From assembly GCA_907163345.1 (NCBI GenBank), contig CAJQUN010000015.1, positions 7,348,886-7,412,885 on the forward strand: a stretch of 64,000 nt of DNA, written 5' to 3'. The DNA is from Haberlea rhodopensis (lineage: Eukaryota > Streptophyta > Magnoliopsida > Lamiales > Gesneriaceae). This document shows positions 22,731 to 33,000 of this stretch, piece by piece (positions within the stretch are counted from its first letter, which is position 1; every line of letters starts with the position of its first letter). A program made the position numbers and the translations under genes. Under the pieces are notes generated by a model. It saw only the letters and a list, made by a program, of their open reading frames with translations. It was not told the origin of the DNA and made no database searches.

Positions 22731-24381
22731 ATGTCTCTGATTAGGTATGGATCTCCTCTTTTAATCCTTATTGCCTATCAAATTACAACTAATTCCTATG
22801 TTTTTAGGATTGCTCTTCGTAGGATTTTATCTGGAAATAAACAAGGAACGAAGATATATAATGTCCGTGCCCTTGAACGGTAATTGATGTCTATTCTAAT
22901 CGTTTTTGGGACTGAAATTATTTTTATATTGCTATTGGGTGATTTCTGGTTTTGTGTTTTTAGAGTTTGTCAGAAGACTCGGTCTCCTATTTTTCGTGGT
23001 AAGCTAAATTCCGTTACCTTTCCCTTTTTACCATCCAATTTAGCGTCTTGTATGAATTTCTATTTTTTTTTAAAGCAATCAAACCAAATTGAAATTGGAT
23101 TTGGACAAGGGATATAAAGAAGTTGGTATGTTTTCTTATCTAACTATTTAGATATTAATGAAACAGGTTTTGTTGATTTATTCGAGGTTGATACATTTTC
23201 TCATATTAGATCTTAAATTTTTTATTACATATTAGAATGAAATGTGAGACTGAGTTATTTGCATTCTTTCATCATATGTCATATAGTGTATATGGGAAAA
23301 TGCGTATTATCCACAAAGTTTCATTGTTTGATGCAAAAGTTTCCATAACTTGCGAATATGACTGCCACTATTGGTACCAAACTGAGAACGATGCAAACTA
23401 GCTAAATCTCTTAAAACAATAATTTGGACAAAGATGAAGGTTTAATTTCAGTAGTTGCTCTTTCTTCTATCTTAATGTCTACCGACATTTACCTATCACT
23501 TTCATATTTTATGGTTTTCACTTATTGTTGCCTTTTCACAATGTTAGTCTTGTTAAAATATCTTTATCTGTTTCAGTATGTGAGCTCACTTGCGGTATTG
23601 CCATCATTGGTATAGGTAGCTTTTGTGCATACATAAGGTAAGTGGTGCTTTAAATCTTTTATTAGTTTGTTTTTTCTTATATTATCTTATTCTTGATGAA
23701 ATTTGATAAAGTGCTCTTTTTTATAGCGCCAAAGCCGCCGCACGACGCATTAAGCTTTGTGAGGTCTGTGATTTTTATGTTAATGCTTACGTTATTGTAC
23801 TCGCTCTTTTTAACTTTTTATATGTTTTACATTTGTCATAGGATTTTTGAGTAGATATGCTCGCATTACCTTCTCTAATACTGACAAAGCTATACATTTG
23901 GGACTTTAATCACTTGGGGTCCCTGTAAAGTTATATTTAGTTTGGTGATACTTATCATGATGTCTGATTAATAAGTTTTGAAAATATATAGAGTTAAGGT
24001 AATAGTTATTAGCTGATATTGATTTAATGCCCACGCTTTTGGCTTGCCTTTTTGCCTCTTATATAACGTGATGATAATATTTACATGATCTTTAGAAAGA
24101 ATGCCAATGTTTTGCTAAAGTTATGATATGGTTCTATCATTGTTTTGCTTACTATTTTTTATCTTCCTAGAAATTTGCATTACTAAAATAACCCCCCAAT
24201 AATCTGCCTTACTCAAATCATCTTCCAGGTTTTTGCTTACTGAATTTTATCAAATAAAATCAATTCAATGTTATCAAAATTATTTTTACAGGGAAGGAAG
24301 CGAGAAGAGTGGCCTGATACTGAAGAGTTGCTTGTGATGCATGACATGTGGATGAGATACATATTAACTAAAACTCCGTGA
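22731..24381 (+). CDS. Six-exon gene for an unrecognised 102-residue small membrane protein
   Basis: Joining 22731-22744, 22808-22879, 22964-22998, 23577-23637, 23727-23763 and 24292-24381 gives 309 coding bases with all frames in register and a TGA at 24379. Every intron is GT-AG; the donors are GTATGG, GTAATT, GTAAGC, GTAAGT and GTCTGT, the last being weak. The protein starts MSLIRIALRRILSG, basic and amphipathic like a mitochondrial leader. One hydrophobic segment (CELTCGIAIIGIGSFCAYI, residues 42-60) follows, then a basic AKAAARRIK, and the tail EEWPDTEELLVMHDMWMRY. It looks like a small organelle inner-membrane subunit, but I do not recognise the family. The start sits after a CT-rich stretch (22640-22665) typical of plant transcription starts. 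An extra exon in the last intron cannot be excluded. Confidence 0.6.
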
Positions 24382-24689
24382 GAGCGAGCCCGCGTTTTAT
24401 TTTATTGAGTTTTGCGTCCCAGCATTGTGTTAGAGAGTTTTTAACAATATTTTTTACTCGTCAGGGTATGCCCCGTGTAGCTGTATTTTGATTATCATAT
24501 TACTTGGGAGATTTTATATTTTATTTCATATCTGTGAGATTATGAATGTGAATGTAAAACTGATAGTACATATTTTTAATATATAATGGTGAGTATATTG
24601 TTATATGTAAAGCAGGTGGTATGTTCCTTGTGCGATGAGGTCATGCGAAATTTTATGGTCATGTGTTGGTAAATTTTAAATAAATCTTT

Positions 24690-24725
<36 letters not shown>

Positions 24726-24855
24726 TCAAAATTGATATGAATTTTATAGTTAAGCAACTGAGTGGACATGAAGTTTGTGTGTTTTAGGGTAACAATCTAT
24801 GGTCGAATAATTTGGGGAAAGAAAAAGTTTATTGTTAAAATAATTTTTTTCCTTG
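24382..24855. other. 3' flank of the small gene and an AT microsatellite
   Basis: AT-rich sequence following the stop codon. A (TA)n tract of about 30 bases runs at 24692-24723. No other feature is seen before element B. Confidence 0.6.
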
Positions 24856-25204
24856 AAATTTGTTAGAATTAATGGGTTTTAAACATTAAAAGCCCAATAT
24901 TATTATTAATTTTGTTAATGAGAACAAAATTATGGTAAGTTAATTATGAAAGGCAATTAGGCTAAAGAAATCCCACATTGAGTAATTGAGGCACTTATGG
25001 TTTGTTTATATTGAGATACAAATCATTAGATTGTAGTTAAGTAGTAAAGATGGGTGCCCCTCGCGCGCCGTCCGTCCGTCCGCTCCGCTCGGCTCGGCAC
25101 GGCACGTCACGTCTCGACTCGACTCGACTCGCCTCGCCTCGCCGCGCCGCGCCGCGTCGCGCGTGTCGCGAAGGCAGTCCTATCTTTTTACTACACGGAT
25201 TTCT

Positions 25205-25262
25205 GAAAATGACTTTTCATATGCCTGAAATGACTTTTCATATGCCTGACTTTTCATATTCT
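25205..25262 (+). promoter_or_regulatory. Repeated U3 boxes of element B
   Basis: AATGACTTTTCATATGCCTG occurs twice in a row and GACTTTTCATATTCTG follows. Directly repeated U3 boxes act as enhancers in tobacco Copia elements such as Tnt1 and Tto1; a similar role here is inference. The same set lies at about 31020-31075. Confidence 0.5.
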
Positions 25263-25311
25263 GCTGAGTATTAAGTTTGAGACTTTTTACCTACCTGCAG
25301 AATTGATGTCA

Positions 25312-25334
25312 GATTTAAGTGTGAGACTTAAATC
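25312..25334. promoter_or_regulatory. 9-bp inverted repeat in the Copia U3
   Basis: GATTTAAGT and ACTTAAATC flank GTGAG. The arms are kept in the 3' LTR of B and in element D (near 52336, loop GAG), although D has diverged and lost other U3 parts. The arm conservation suggests a protein site or a hairpin. Confidence 0.5.
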
Positions 25335-25424
25335 CGAAATGAATATGATGTTAAGTGTTGAGACTTTTCATCTAACCCACTATGCATTGTCATTTAAGTT
25401 GTGGCCTTTGGTAGGCCTGCTGTT

Positions 25425-25441
25425 GCAGCTATATAAGCTGC
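25425..25441 (+). promoter_or_regulatory. TATA box set in a perfect 6-bp hairpin (element B)
   Basis: GCAGCT-ATATA-AGCTGC: the TATA sequence TATATAA lies across the loop of a perfect inverted repeat. It is identical in the 3' LTR (about 31238-31254) and in element D (52433-52449). The transcription start would be near 25465. Confidence 0.7.
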
Positions 25442-25960
25442 TCCAGCCTCATTCTTTATCTCATCCCGAAATTGCATTTCATATCATATCATATTATCTT
25501 GAGAGTACTACACACTGTTCAGTGTTCGAGTGAGTCTGTCTGGGTTTCTGCTTCAACCCATACAGAGGTGTTTGGGACGTTGTACCTTGGAACTCTCTTG
25601 TCCAGGAGGCCAGAAGTTGTAGGCGGGCAATTTAGAGTTTACGTGCACACGGTTTACTGTGGCCTCGTCCAACAACAAAGTTTTTGTCCAGTTTATTTAA
25701 ACTGTTTGTTGTAAGTTTTTACTGTTTCAACAATTTTATAATATCATAGTATTTGTGATCTTCTTATGCTTTGTCTATTTGTTTTTAAGAGAACAGAACC
25801 AACAATCGTAAACTCTAAATCTTTTTTGTTCTGTTTTATCAAAACTCAGCTTTCATATTTACTTAAGATTGTTCATGTTTTTTTCAAAGGTTTAAACCTA
25901 CTGTTTCAAAAACTGCTTTGATATTATTTGTGCTCTCCTATTTGTGTTCTGTTTTAGCTA

Positions 25961-26566
25961 ATGGCTGACCAGTTTACCCAACCACCTGCTGTGAATAATG
26001 AGATTCCGGTGATCAAAGCTAGCGGTACTGAGGCCGCAATGCCAATTCTGAGAAGTCCAATGCCATTTTCTCAATTTGAGAAACCGGAAAAGTTCAAGGG
26101 TTCCAACTTTAAACGTTGGCAACAGAAGATGATGTTCTTCCTTACCACCTTGAACTTGACCAGGTTTCTGAAGGAGGAGAAACCGGTGGAGGACAAAGAG
26201 GATCCTCAATCTGCTGTGATAGTTGAGTCCTGGATGAGTGCCGACTACCTTTGTCGTAACTACATACTGAATTCTCTTGACGATGCACTTTTTAATGTGT
26301 ATTCCCGCAAGGAGACTGCTAAGAATCTTTGGGAATCGTTAGAGATAAAGTACAAAGTTGACGACGCAGGCGCAAAGAAATTTGTAGCCGGGCGATTCCA
26401 TGACTATCGAATGGTAGATGGCAAGAGCGTTGTTGAGCAATGCGAAGAACTGCAGCTGATATATCATGAGCTTGCTGCCGAAGGTATGGGGCTAAATGAT
26501 GCTCTCCAAGTGGCGATGATGATTGAAAATTACCGCCATCTTGGAAGGACTTCAAGAGCTACCTAA
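25961..26566 (+). pseudogene. gag: Element B gag (truncated by a frameshift)
   Basis: ATG at 25961 after a 156-base leader; 201 residues. It matches a Copia Gag core: PFSQFEKPEKFKGSNFKRW, LEEKP-type linker, NLWESLEIKYKVDDAGAKKF and VEQCEELQLIYHEL. At about 26528 a run of A is one base shorter than in element D. The last ten residues are therefore read in the wrong frame, and the ORF ends at the TAA at 26564. The zinc-knuckle part of gag continues in the next ORF, which begins 14 bases later. The product would still be a sizeable Gag without pol. Confidence 0.85.
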
Positions 26567-26580
26567 AGCACAAGCGAAAG

Positions 26581-29500
26581 ATGATGAGTCTAGAGGATCT
26601 TATCAGGAGGCTGCGCATCGAGCAAGACAACCGAAAAGTTGACAAGAAATCATTTGGAATGATTTCCAAGGCCAACGTGGTTGAAGTTGGGGACAACTCC
26701 CATGGGAATAAGCGCAAACGTACTTTTGAACCCAAGGGAGATACTCAGACAAGGAGGTTCACCGGTGACTGTTATGTGTGTGGTAAGCCTAACCATAAGG
26801 CCAAGGACTGCACTCAACGTCAAAACAACTGCACTCAACGTCAAAACAATGACGGTAAGAGAAAGATAGTCCCTTACAAAGGCAAAGGCAAGAGGCCTGC
26901 ACATGCCCACATTGCTGAGGACAATCTGAGCTCTGACATGGATGACATGCATCTGAGTGCTGTGGTATCGGAGGTGAATCTTGTTGGAGGGAACTCCAAG
27001 GAATGGTGGGTCGACACTGGGGCTACTCGCCACATTTGCGCCAACAAATGGATGTTTAAGACCTATCAACCGGTGAATGATGAGAACTGCTACATGGGAA
27101 ATTCAGCAGTCTCAAAAGTTGAAGGCAAAGGGACGGTTGTGCTAAAAATGACTTCCGGAAAAGAGTTGACTCTTACCGAGGTGCTCCACGTGCCAGAGAT
27201 CCGAAAGAATCTCATCTCCGGAGCAGTGCTGAACAAGAAAGGCTTCCAGCTTGTGTTTGAGTCCGACAAAGTCATTCTGTCCAAGGGTGGTATGTTTGTG
27301 GGCAAAGACTACTTGGCCAATAACCTCTTCAAGATGAATGTAATGACTTTAGCTCCTAAGGCTAAGTCTAGTGTAGATGTTGAGGTTGATGTTAATGCAG
27401 CAAATGAGGCTACCACAAGCAAAAATAATGTAATGACTGTTGCCAATGTGGCTAATAAAACTTTAAAGTTTGATTATTCTTGCGAGTCTTTACATTTGTG
27501 GCATGGTAGATTAGGACATGTGAATTATAAGTCCTTACAAAGGCTAATGTCTCTTAATCTATTGCCTAAATTTAACATCAATCATAAACACAAGTGTGAG
27601 ACTTGTGTAGAGGCCAAATTAGCCAAGTCATCATTCCACTCAATTGAGCGAAGCACCGAACCGTTAAACTTGATTCATACGGATGTATGCGATCTAAAGT
27701 ATGTACAATCTAGAGGCGGTAAAAATTATTTCATAACATTTATCGATGATTGTACAAGATATTGTTATGTCTACTTAATGAGAAGTAAAGACGAAGCAAT
27801 TGATATGTTCATTCACTATAAGAATGAAGTTGAGAATCAACTTGATAAAAAGATTAAAATTCTTCGAAGTGATCGAGGCGGTGAATATGAGTCACCATTT
27901 TCACAAATATGTGCTGAGAGTGGCATTATTCATCAAACCACTGCGCCTTATTCTCCCGAGCAAAATGGTATTGCTGAAAGGAAGAATAGAACGCTTAAGG
28001 AAATGATGAATGCAATGCTTATAAGTTCCGACTTACCTAGGAATTTATGGGGAGAAGCTCTGCTTTCCGCCAACTATGTGCTAAACAGAGTACCACATAA
28101 GAAGTTGGATAAAACGCCTTATGAATTGTGGAAAGGTCGCTCACCTAGCTACAGGTTTTTAAGGGTTTGGGGCTGTCTAGCAAAGGTACCAATTCCTCCT
28201 CCTAAACGGACTAGGATAGGACCTAAGACAGTAGATTGTGTATTTATCGGATATGCACAAGATAGTAGTGCCTATCGTTTTCTAGTGCATAAATCAGATA
28301 ATGCAGAAATGCATGTAAATACTATCATTGAGGCTAGGGATGCTTCGTTCTTTGAGGAAATCTTTCCCCACAAAACTCCGACAATGCCTGAAACCAATGT
28401 TGAGAGAAATGTGGGGGATAGAGAATCTCAAGAGAATGTAGAATCGCCTAGACGAAGCAAAAGAGCGAGAAAAGAGAAATCTTTTGGCTCGGATTTTCTA
28501 ACATATCTGTTGGAAAAAGATCCGACTACTTTCAAAGAAGCAATGTCTTCACAAGACTCTGATCTTTGGAAAGAAGCGGTGAACAGTGAGATAGAATCTA
28601 TCTTACATAATCATACTTGGGAACTAGTGGATCTTCCTGCAGGTTGTAAACCACTAGGCCACAAATGGATCTTCAAGAGGAAGATGAAAGCTGATGGTAC
28701 TGTAGATAAGTACAAGGCTAGACTTGTAGTAAAAGGCTACAGACAAACTGAAGGTGTTGATTATTTCGACACATACGCTCCTGTATCCCGGAAAACATCT
28801 ATAAGGTTGATAATTGCATTTGCTGCATTATATAACCTAGAGATCCATCAAATGGATGTTAAAACGGCTTTTCTAAATGGAGAGTTAGAAGAGGAGGTTT
28901 ACATGGAACAACCTGAAGGGTTTGTAGTTCCAGGTAAAGAAACGAAGGTGTGTAAACTTGTGAAATCCTTGTATGGATTAAAACAAGCACCTAAACAATG
29001 GCACGAAAAATTTGATAGCGTCATGCTTTCAAATGGGTTTAAAACAAACCAATGCGATAAGTGTGTCTACGTGAAAGGAGACAATACAAACTATGTAATA
29101 GTATGTCTATACGTAGATGACATGATAATTGTTGGTAATAACGATAACATCAAAATTACCAAGAAAATGTTGTCACGAAATTTTGAGATGAAAGACCTAG
29201 GTCTTGCAGATGTGATTCTTGGAATGAAGATCACCAAACATGCAGATGGATATTTTCTCTCCCAGGGTCATTATGTCGAGAAGATACTTGGCAAGTTTGA
29301 CAAGGGAAATAATACCATCGCTAGAACACCTATGGAAGTGGTGTCAAATCTTTGCAAGAATCGCGGAGAAGGTGTGCAACAACTTGAGTACTCTAGAGTC
29401 ATAGGCAGTCTCATGTACCTCATGGATTGCACTAGACCTGATATAGCTAATTCTGTCAATACATTGAGCAGATATACGAGTAATCCCAGTTATGAGCACT

Positions 29501-30087
29501 GGAAGGCAGTAGTTCGAGTTCTTAGATATCTAAGATATACTTCTAACTACGGACTACATTATACGAGATACCCAGCAGTAATTGAAGGGTATTCAGATGC
29601 GAATTGGATATCGGACTCCAAAAATATAAAATCTACGAGTGGATATATATTTATAATTGGCGGTGCTGCTATTTCATGGAAATCATGCAAACAGACATGC
29701 ATTGCTAGATCAACTATGGAATCTGAGTTCATAGCTTTAGATCTTGCGGCAGAAGAAGCTGATTGGCTTCGAAGTTTCTTGGAGGATATTCCAATGTGGT
29801 CAAAACCAATGCCACCCATTAGTTTGCACTGTGATAGTCAGTCAGCTATGGGAAGAGCACATAACAATGTGTATAATGGGAAATCAAGACACATTCGTCG
29901 GAGACATAAATCTGTGAGAAATTTACTAAAAACCGGTGTCATTTCTTTAGATTATGTGAAGTCTAAAGAAAATATTGCAGACCCATTTACGAAAGGTCTG
30001 ACGAGAGACCGAGTAGAGGTTTCATCGAGGGGAATGGGGTTGAAGCCCATGAAATTGATTTCCAACCATGATGGCAACCCAACCTGA
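26581..30087 (+). CDS. pol: Element B late gag plus complete Copia pol
   Basis: The 1,168-residue ORF opens with ATGATG, although its native start is the upstream gag. Domains (residues from 26581): zinc knuckle CYVCGKPNHKAKDC near 62; protease DTGA near 145; integrase zinc motif (HGRLGH..CETCVEAK) near 305-345; integrase catalytic residues in HTDVCD, FIDDCTRY and SDRGGEYE; reverse transcriptase with KTAFLNGELEEEVYMEQPEGF near 765 and catalytic YVDDM near 845; RNase H with GYSDANW, then ARSTMESEFIAL and a GKSRHIRRRHK tail near 1100. The order protease-integrase-RT-RNase H places it in Ty1/copia. No stop or frameshift is seen in pol, so the enzymatic part looks intact. The lineage within Copia was not settled. 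Confidence 0.9.
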   Translation: MMSLEDLIRRLRIEQDNRKVDKKSFGMISKANVVEVGDNSHGNKRKRTFEPKGDTQTRRFTGDCYVCGKPNHKAKDCTQRQNNCTQRQNNDGKRKIVPYKGKGKRPAHAHIAEDNLSSDMDDMHLSAVVSEVNLVGGNSKEWWVDTGATRHICANKWMFKTYQPVNDENCYMGNSAVSKVEGKGTVVLKMTSGKELTLTEVLHVPEIRKNLISGAVLNKKGFQLVFESDKVILSKGGMFVGKDYLANNLFKMNVMTLAPKAKSSVDVEVDVNAANEATTSKNNVMTVANVANKTLKFDYSCESLHLWHGRLGHVNYKSLQRLMSLNLLPKFNINHKHKCETCVEAKLAKSSFHSIERSTEPLNLIHTDVCDLKYVQSRGGKNYFITFIDDCTRYCYVYLMRSKDEAIDMFIHYKNEVENQLDKKIKILRSDRGGEYESPFSQICAESGIIHQTTAPYSPEQNGIAERKNRTLKEMMNAMLISSDLPRNLWGEALLSANYVLNRVPHKKLDKTPYELWKGRSPSYRFLRVWGCLAKVPIPPPKRTRIGPKTVDCVFIGYAQDSSAYRFLVHKSDNAEMHVNTIIEARDASFFEEIFPHKTPTMPETNVERNVGDRESQENVESPRRSKRARKEKSFGSDFLTYLLEKDPTTFKEAMSSQDSDLWKEAVNSEIESILHNHTWELVDLPAGCKPLGHKWIFKRKMKADGTVDKYKARLVVKGYRQTEGVDYFDTYAPVSRKTSIRLIIAFAALYNLEIHQMDVKTAFLNGELEEEVYMEQPEGFVVPGKETKVCKLVKSLYGLKQAPKQWHEKFDSVMLSNGFKTNQCDKCVYVKGDNTNYVIVCLYVDDMIIVGNNDNIKITKKMLSRNFEMKDLGLADVILGMKITKHADGYFLSQGHYVEKILGKFDKGNNTIARTPMEVVSNLCKNRGEGVQQLEYSRVIGSLMYLMDCTRPDIANSVNTLSRYTSNPSYEHWKAVVRVLRYLRYTSNYGLHYTRYPAVIEGYSDANWISDSKNIKSTSGYIFIIGGAAISWKSCKQTCIARSTMESEFIALDLAAEEADWLRSFLEDIPMWSKPMPPISLHCDSQSAMGRAHNNVYNGKSRHIRRRHKSVRNLLKTGVISLDYVKSKENIADPFTKGLTRDRVEVSSRGMGLKPMKLISNHDGNPT

Positions 30088-30648
30088 ATTGTAAAATCCG
30101 ATTTGCAGGTTCAATGGGAAAACCGAATTGTGGGGGGGATCGAACAAAGCACTCGGGAAATTGAGTTCCTTACCTATTCCTGTGATGAAAGAGTGATAGA
30201 CCTGTACTTTGGGAAGGCTGAGCTCATGCTCTTAATGATTCTTCTATCTCGAGATGATAAAGTGGGGTATTACAGGATACTCTTTAGGAGAAATCACCTA
30301 TGTCGAATGTGAAGGGGCCGCTTCTATGAGATGACCTGAGGGCTAAATCTCTAGAGCATTCGATGAAACATCCAAGGCAGTCCAGGGCCAAAATGGACAA
30401 CAACGAAAGAACCAATAATAGTGTGGAGATGAAGCTGTGTGAGTATTGTTGTCTTGTTATACATAAAACGTCGAACAGTTCAAGGCATCGCGTCCACTGG
30501 TTGACAAGTATATCCGATGATACTTTACTAAGGAAGGTTCAAGGTTAATCACCACCTATCCTGATGCAGTGGATTCTCAAAGTACTCTCAAATCTTCATC
30601 TAGGTGCATTGTGTAATTTTTTCGCCATATTGCATTCATGTGGGGGAT
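30088..30648 (+). other. 3' untranslated region and polypurine tract of element B
   Basis: No ORF of note between the pol stop and the 3' LTR. GTGGGGGAT (30640-30648) directly precedes TGTTAG and is the polypurine tract. GTGGGGGGGAT at 30131-30140 is a second purine-rich tract near the start of this region and could be a remnant or an accessory primer. Confidence 0.7.
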
Positions 30649-31603
30649 TGTTAGAATTAATGGGTTTTAAACATTAAAAGCCCAATATTATTATTAATTT
30701 TGTTAATGAGAACAAAATTATGGTAAGTTAATTATGAAAGGCAATTAGGCTAAAGAAATCCCACATTGAGTAATTGAGGCACTTATGGTTTGTTTATATT
30801 GAGATACAAATCATTAGAGTGTAGTTAAGTAGTAAAGATGGGTGCCCCTCGCGCGCCGTCCGTCCGTCCGCTCCGCTCGGCTCGGCACGGCACGTCACGT
30901 CACGTCACGTCTCGTCACGTCTCGACTCGACTCGCCTCGCCTCGCCTCGCAGCGTCGCGTCGCGTCGCGCGTGTCGCTGCCGCGAAGGCAGTCCTATCTT
31001 TTTACTACACGGATTTCTGAAATGACTTTTCATATGCCTGAAATGACTTTTCATATGCCTGACTTTTCATATTCTGCTGAGTATTAAGTTTGAGACTTTT
31101 TACATACCTGCAGAATTGATGTCAGATTTAAGTGTGAGACTTAAATCCGAAATGAATATGATGTTAAGTGTTGAGACTTTTCATCTAACCCACTATGCAT
31201 TGTCATTTAAGTTGTGGCCTTTGGTAGGCCTGCTGTTGCAGCTATATAAGCTGCTCCAGCCTCATTCTTTATCTCATCCCGAAATTGCATTTCATATCAT
31301 ATCATATTATCTTGAGAGTACTACACACTGTTCAGTGTTCGAGTGAGTCTGTCTGGGTTTCTGCTTCAACCCATACAGAGGTGTTTGGGACGTTTTACCT
31401 TGGAACTCTCTTGTCCAGGAGGCCAGAAGTTGTAGGCGGGCAATTTAGAGTTTACGGGCACACGGTTTACTCAACAAAGTTTCTGTCCAGTTTATTTAAA
31501 CTGTTTGTTGTAAGTTTTTACTGTTTCAACAATTTTATAATATCATAGTATTTGTGATCTTCTTATGCTTTGTCTATTTGTTTTTAAGAGAACAGAACCA
31601 ACA
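30649..31603 (+). repeat. 3' LTR of element B (955 bp)
   Basis: It matches 24861-25804. It differs mainly in the GC-rich tract (extra CACGT and CTCG units), a 14-bp deletion near 31471 and a few substitutions. It ends ACCAACA, followed by the target duplication AAATT. Confidence 0.95.
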
Positions 31604-31608
31604 AAATT

Positions 31609-32535
31609 TAATGAAAACGGGAAGAGAAAATGAATAAAGTTCAATGAAATGTCATGCTTAATAATGTAATGATAATGTATTTTTAAGAAACAACGAGATA
31701 GTATTTTGGTTTATTTTGAAGAATGGGAAATGGAATTCGAAAAATGGAATCAAATACTGCATAAGTTTTTTTTGATGATTTTTTAGTTGTACAAATATTA
31801 TATGGAATAGACAAACTATTTCAAATAAAAGAGAACGGGTGATTTTAAAGTGTTTAAAAACTATATACGTATAAATCTAAGGTCTTTCATTCTTAAAATG
31901 TTTGCCCTAACTCATTATTATAGCATGGACCCATAAGTGAAAAATAGAGCCGTCAAAATAGGTTATGGTTGTCGGGTTTATCGAGGCTCAATATGCAATG
32001 TAATGTCGTGTCAATCATCGATGCTACATATATAATAGAAAAATACATGTGAAATAATTTTATTTTTCTTTCCATCATTGTTATACAATGCCACAAATAA
32101 TCCACTTTGACAAATGAATGTCATATAAAACATGTTCAATACATATCAAACGCTAAGAGTACTTGTATGTTACCTTTACAAATAGATATTTTGAAAATAA
32201 AGTAAATTAGCATCGTGATAGCTGTGATTAATTTACATGATCAACATAAAATAGCCATTAACACAAAAAAATCAGTTTCATAGTCTAACTTACATGATTT
32301 TATGCTTGATATCTTAAAATCGAACTCAAATTTTTCAAATTCCGTTGCCATATACGGAATTAAATCATATAAGCCATTAGGGTCGAATTCTTATCCTTCT
32401 GAGTATTAAAAAAAACCACTAAAATTTAGGCATTTCACCAATATCCAATTTAATACATCATTTACTTTACCAAAAAATCATAAAATCTCAGGGAAAGGAC
32501 GACACAAAGGATTTGATTTGAAGAAATTGATTAGA
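31609..32535. other. AT-rich intergenic DNA between elements B and E
   Basis: No ORF, LTR end or RNA gene recognised. Before the insertions this stretch joined 24724-24860 on its left and 39501 onward on its right. Confidence 0.5.
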
Positions 32536-32540
32536 AATCT

Positions 32541-32990
32541 TGTTGGAAAATCTGGCATAAAATAGTCGGGTATTCGATATACCTGATTATGCCTGTCAGC
32601 GGAAGTCTGATTTTCCCGGATCATCAAGCCCGTCTACAAGCCTCCTAGATCTTGAATCCTCGTTGGTATTCGATAGATTACTACTAGAGTAATCTACCTT
32701 TTAATACACACCTTAAGCCCTTGGAGTTCGTTGGTGATTCTCCAAGAGGAACGAACTATGTTGTGAGAACGAGAGTATTGTCATGTTGTTGGTGTTTTTG
32801 TGAGTGGAGGCAAATGCACCTACTTATAAGGCTCAAACCCTAGCCCTAGGTCAGACCTGCCTTAACTGGGTTGACGGCTAGGGTTTGCCTTATGTCAAAT
32901 ATGGATGTCTACTGGGCCTTGGGCCACAAGCTCATCCCAATGAATGTATATTGGGCCTTGGGCCATAAGCCCAACCCATATACATCTACA
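32541..32990 (-). repeat. 3' LTR of element E (450 bp)
   Basis: It reads TGTTGGAAAATC to ACATCTACA on the plus strand. Purine tract GAGTGGGAGA (minus strand) lies at 32991-33000 just inside. Confidence 0.9.
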
Positions 32991-33000
32991 TCTCCCACTC

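Larger units (their letters stand above)
24861..25804 (+). repeat. 5' LTR of element B (944 bp)
   Basis: In order: AT-rich start; a hypervariable GC-rich tract (25060-25170) of CTCG/CACGT words; two near-identical 21-22 bp units containing ATGACTTTTCATATGCCTG (25208-25250) with a third partial copy; a 9-bp inverted repeat (25312-25334); a TATA box inside a hairpin (25425-25441); and the end ACCAACA. Confidence 0.9.
24861..31603 (+). mobile_element. Element B: complete Ty1/copia retrotransposon
   Basis: LTRs at 24861-25804 and 30649-31603 start TGTTAGAATTAATGGG and end GAACCAACA. The target duplication AAATT is at 24856-24860 and 31604-31608. The interior encodes gag and a long pol in copia order (protease, integrase, reverse transcriptase, RNase H) and ends in a GTGGGGGAT polypurine tract. 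The LTRs differ by roughly six substitutions plus length changes in a GC-rich tract and one 14-bp indel, so the insertion is young. One single-base deletion in gag breaks the otherwise open polyprotein. No canonical tRNA-Met primer site follows the 5' LTR. Confidence 0.95.
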
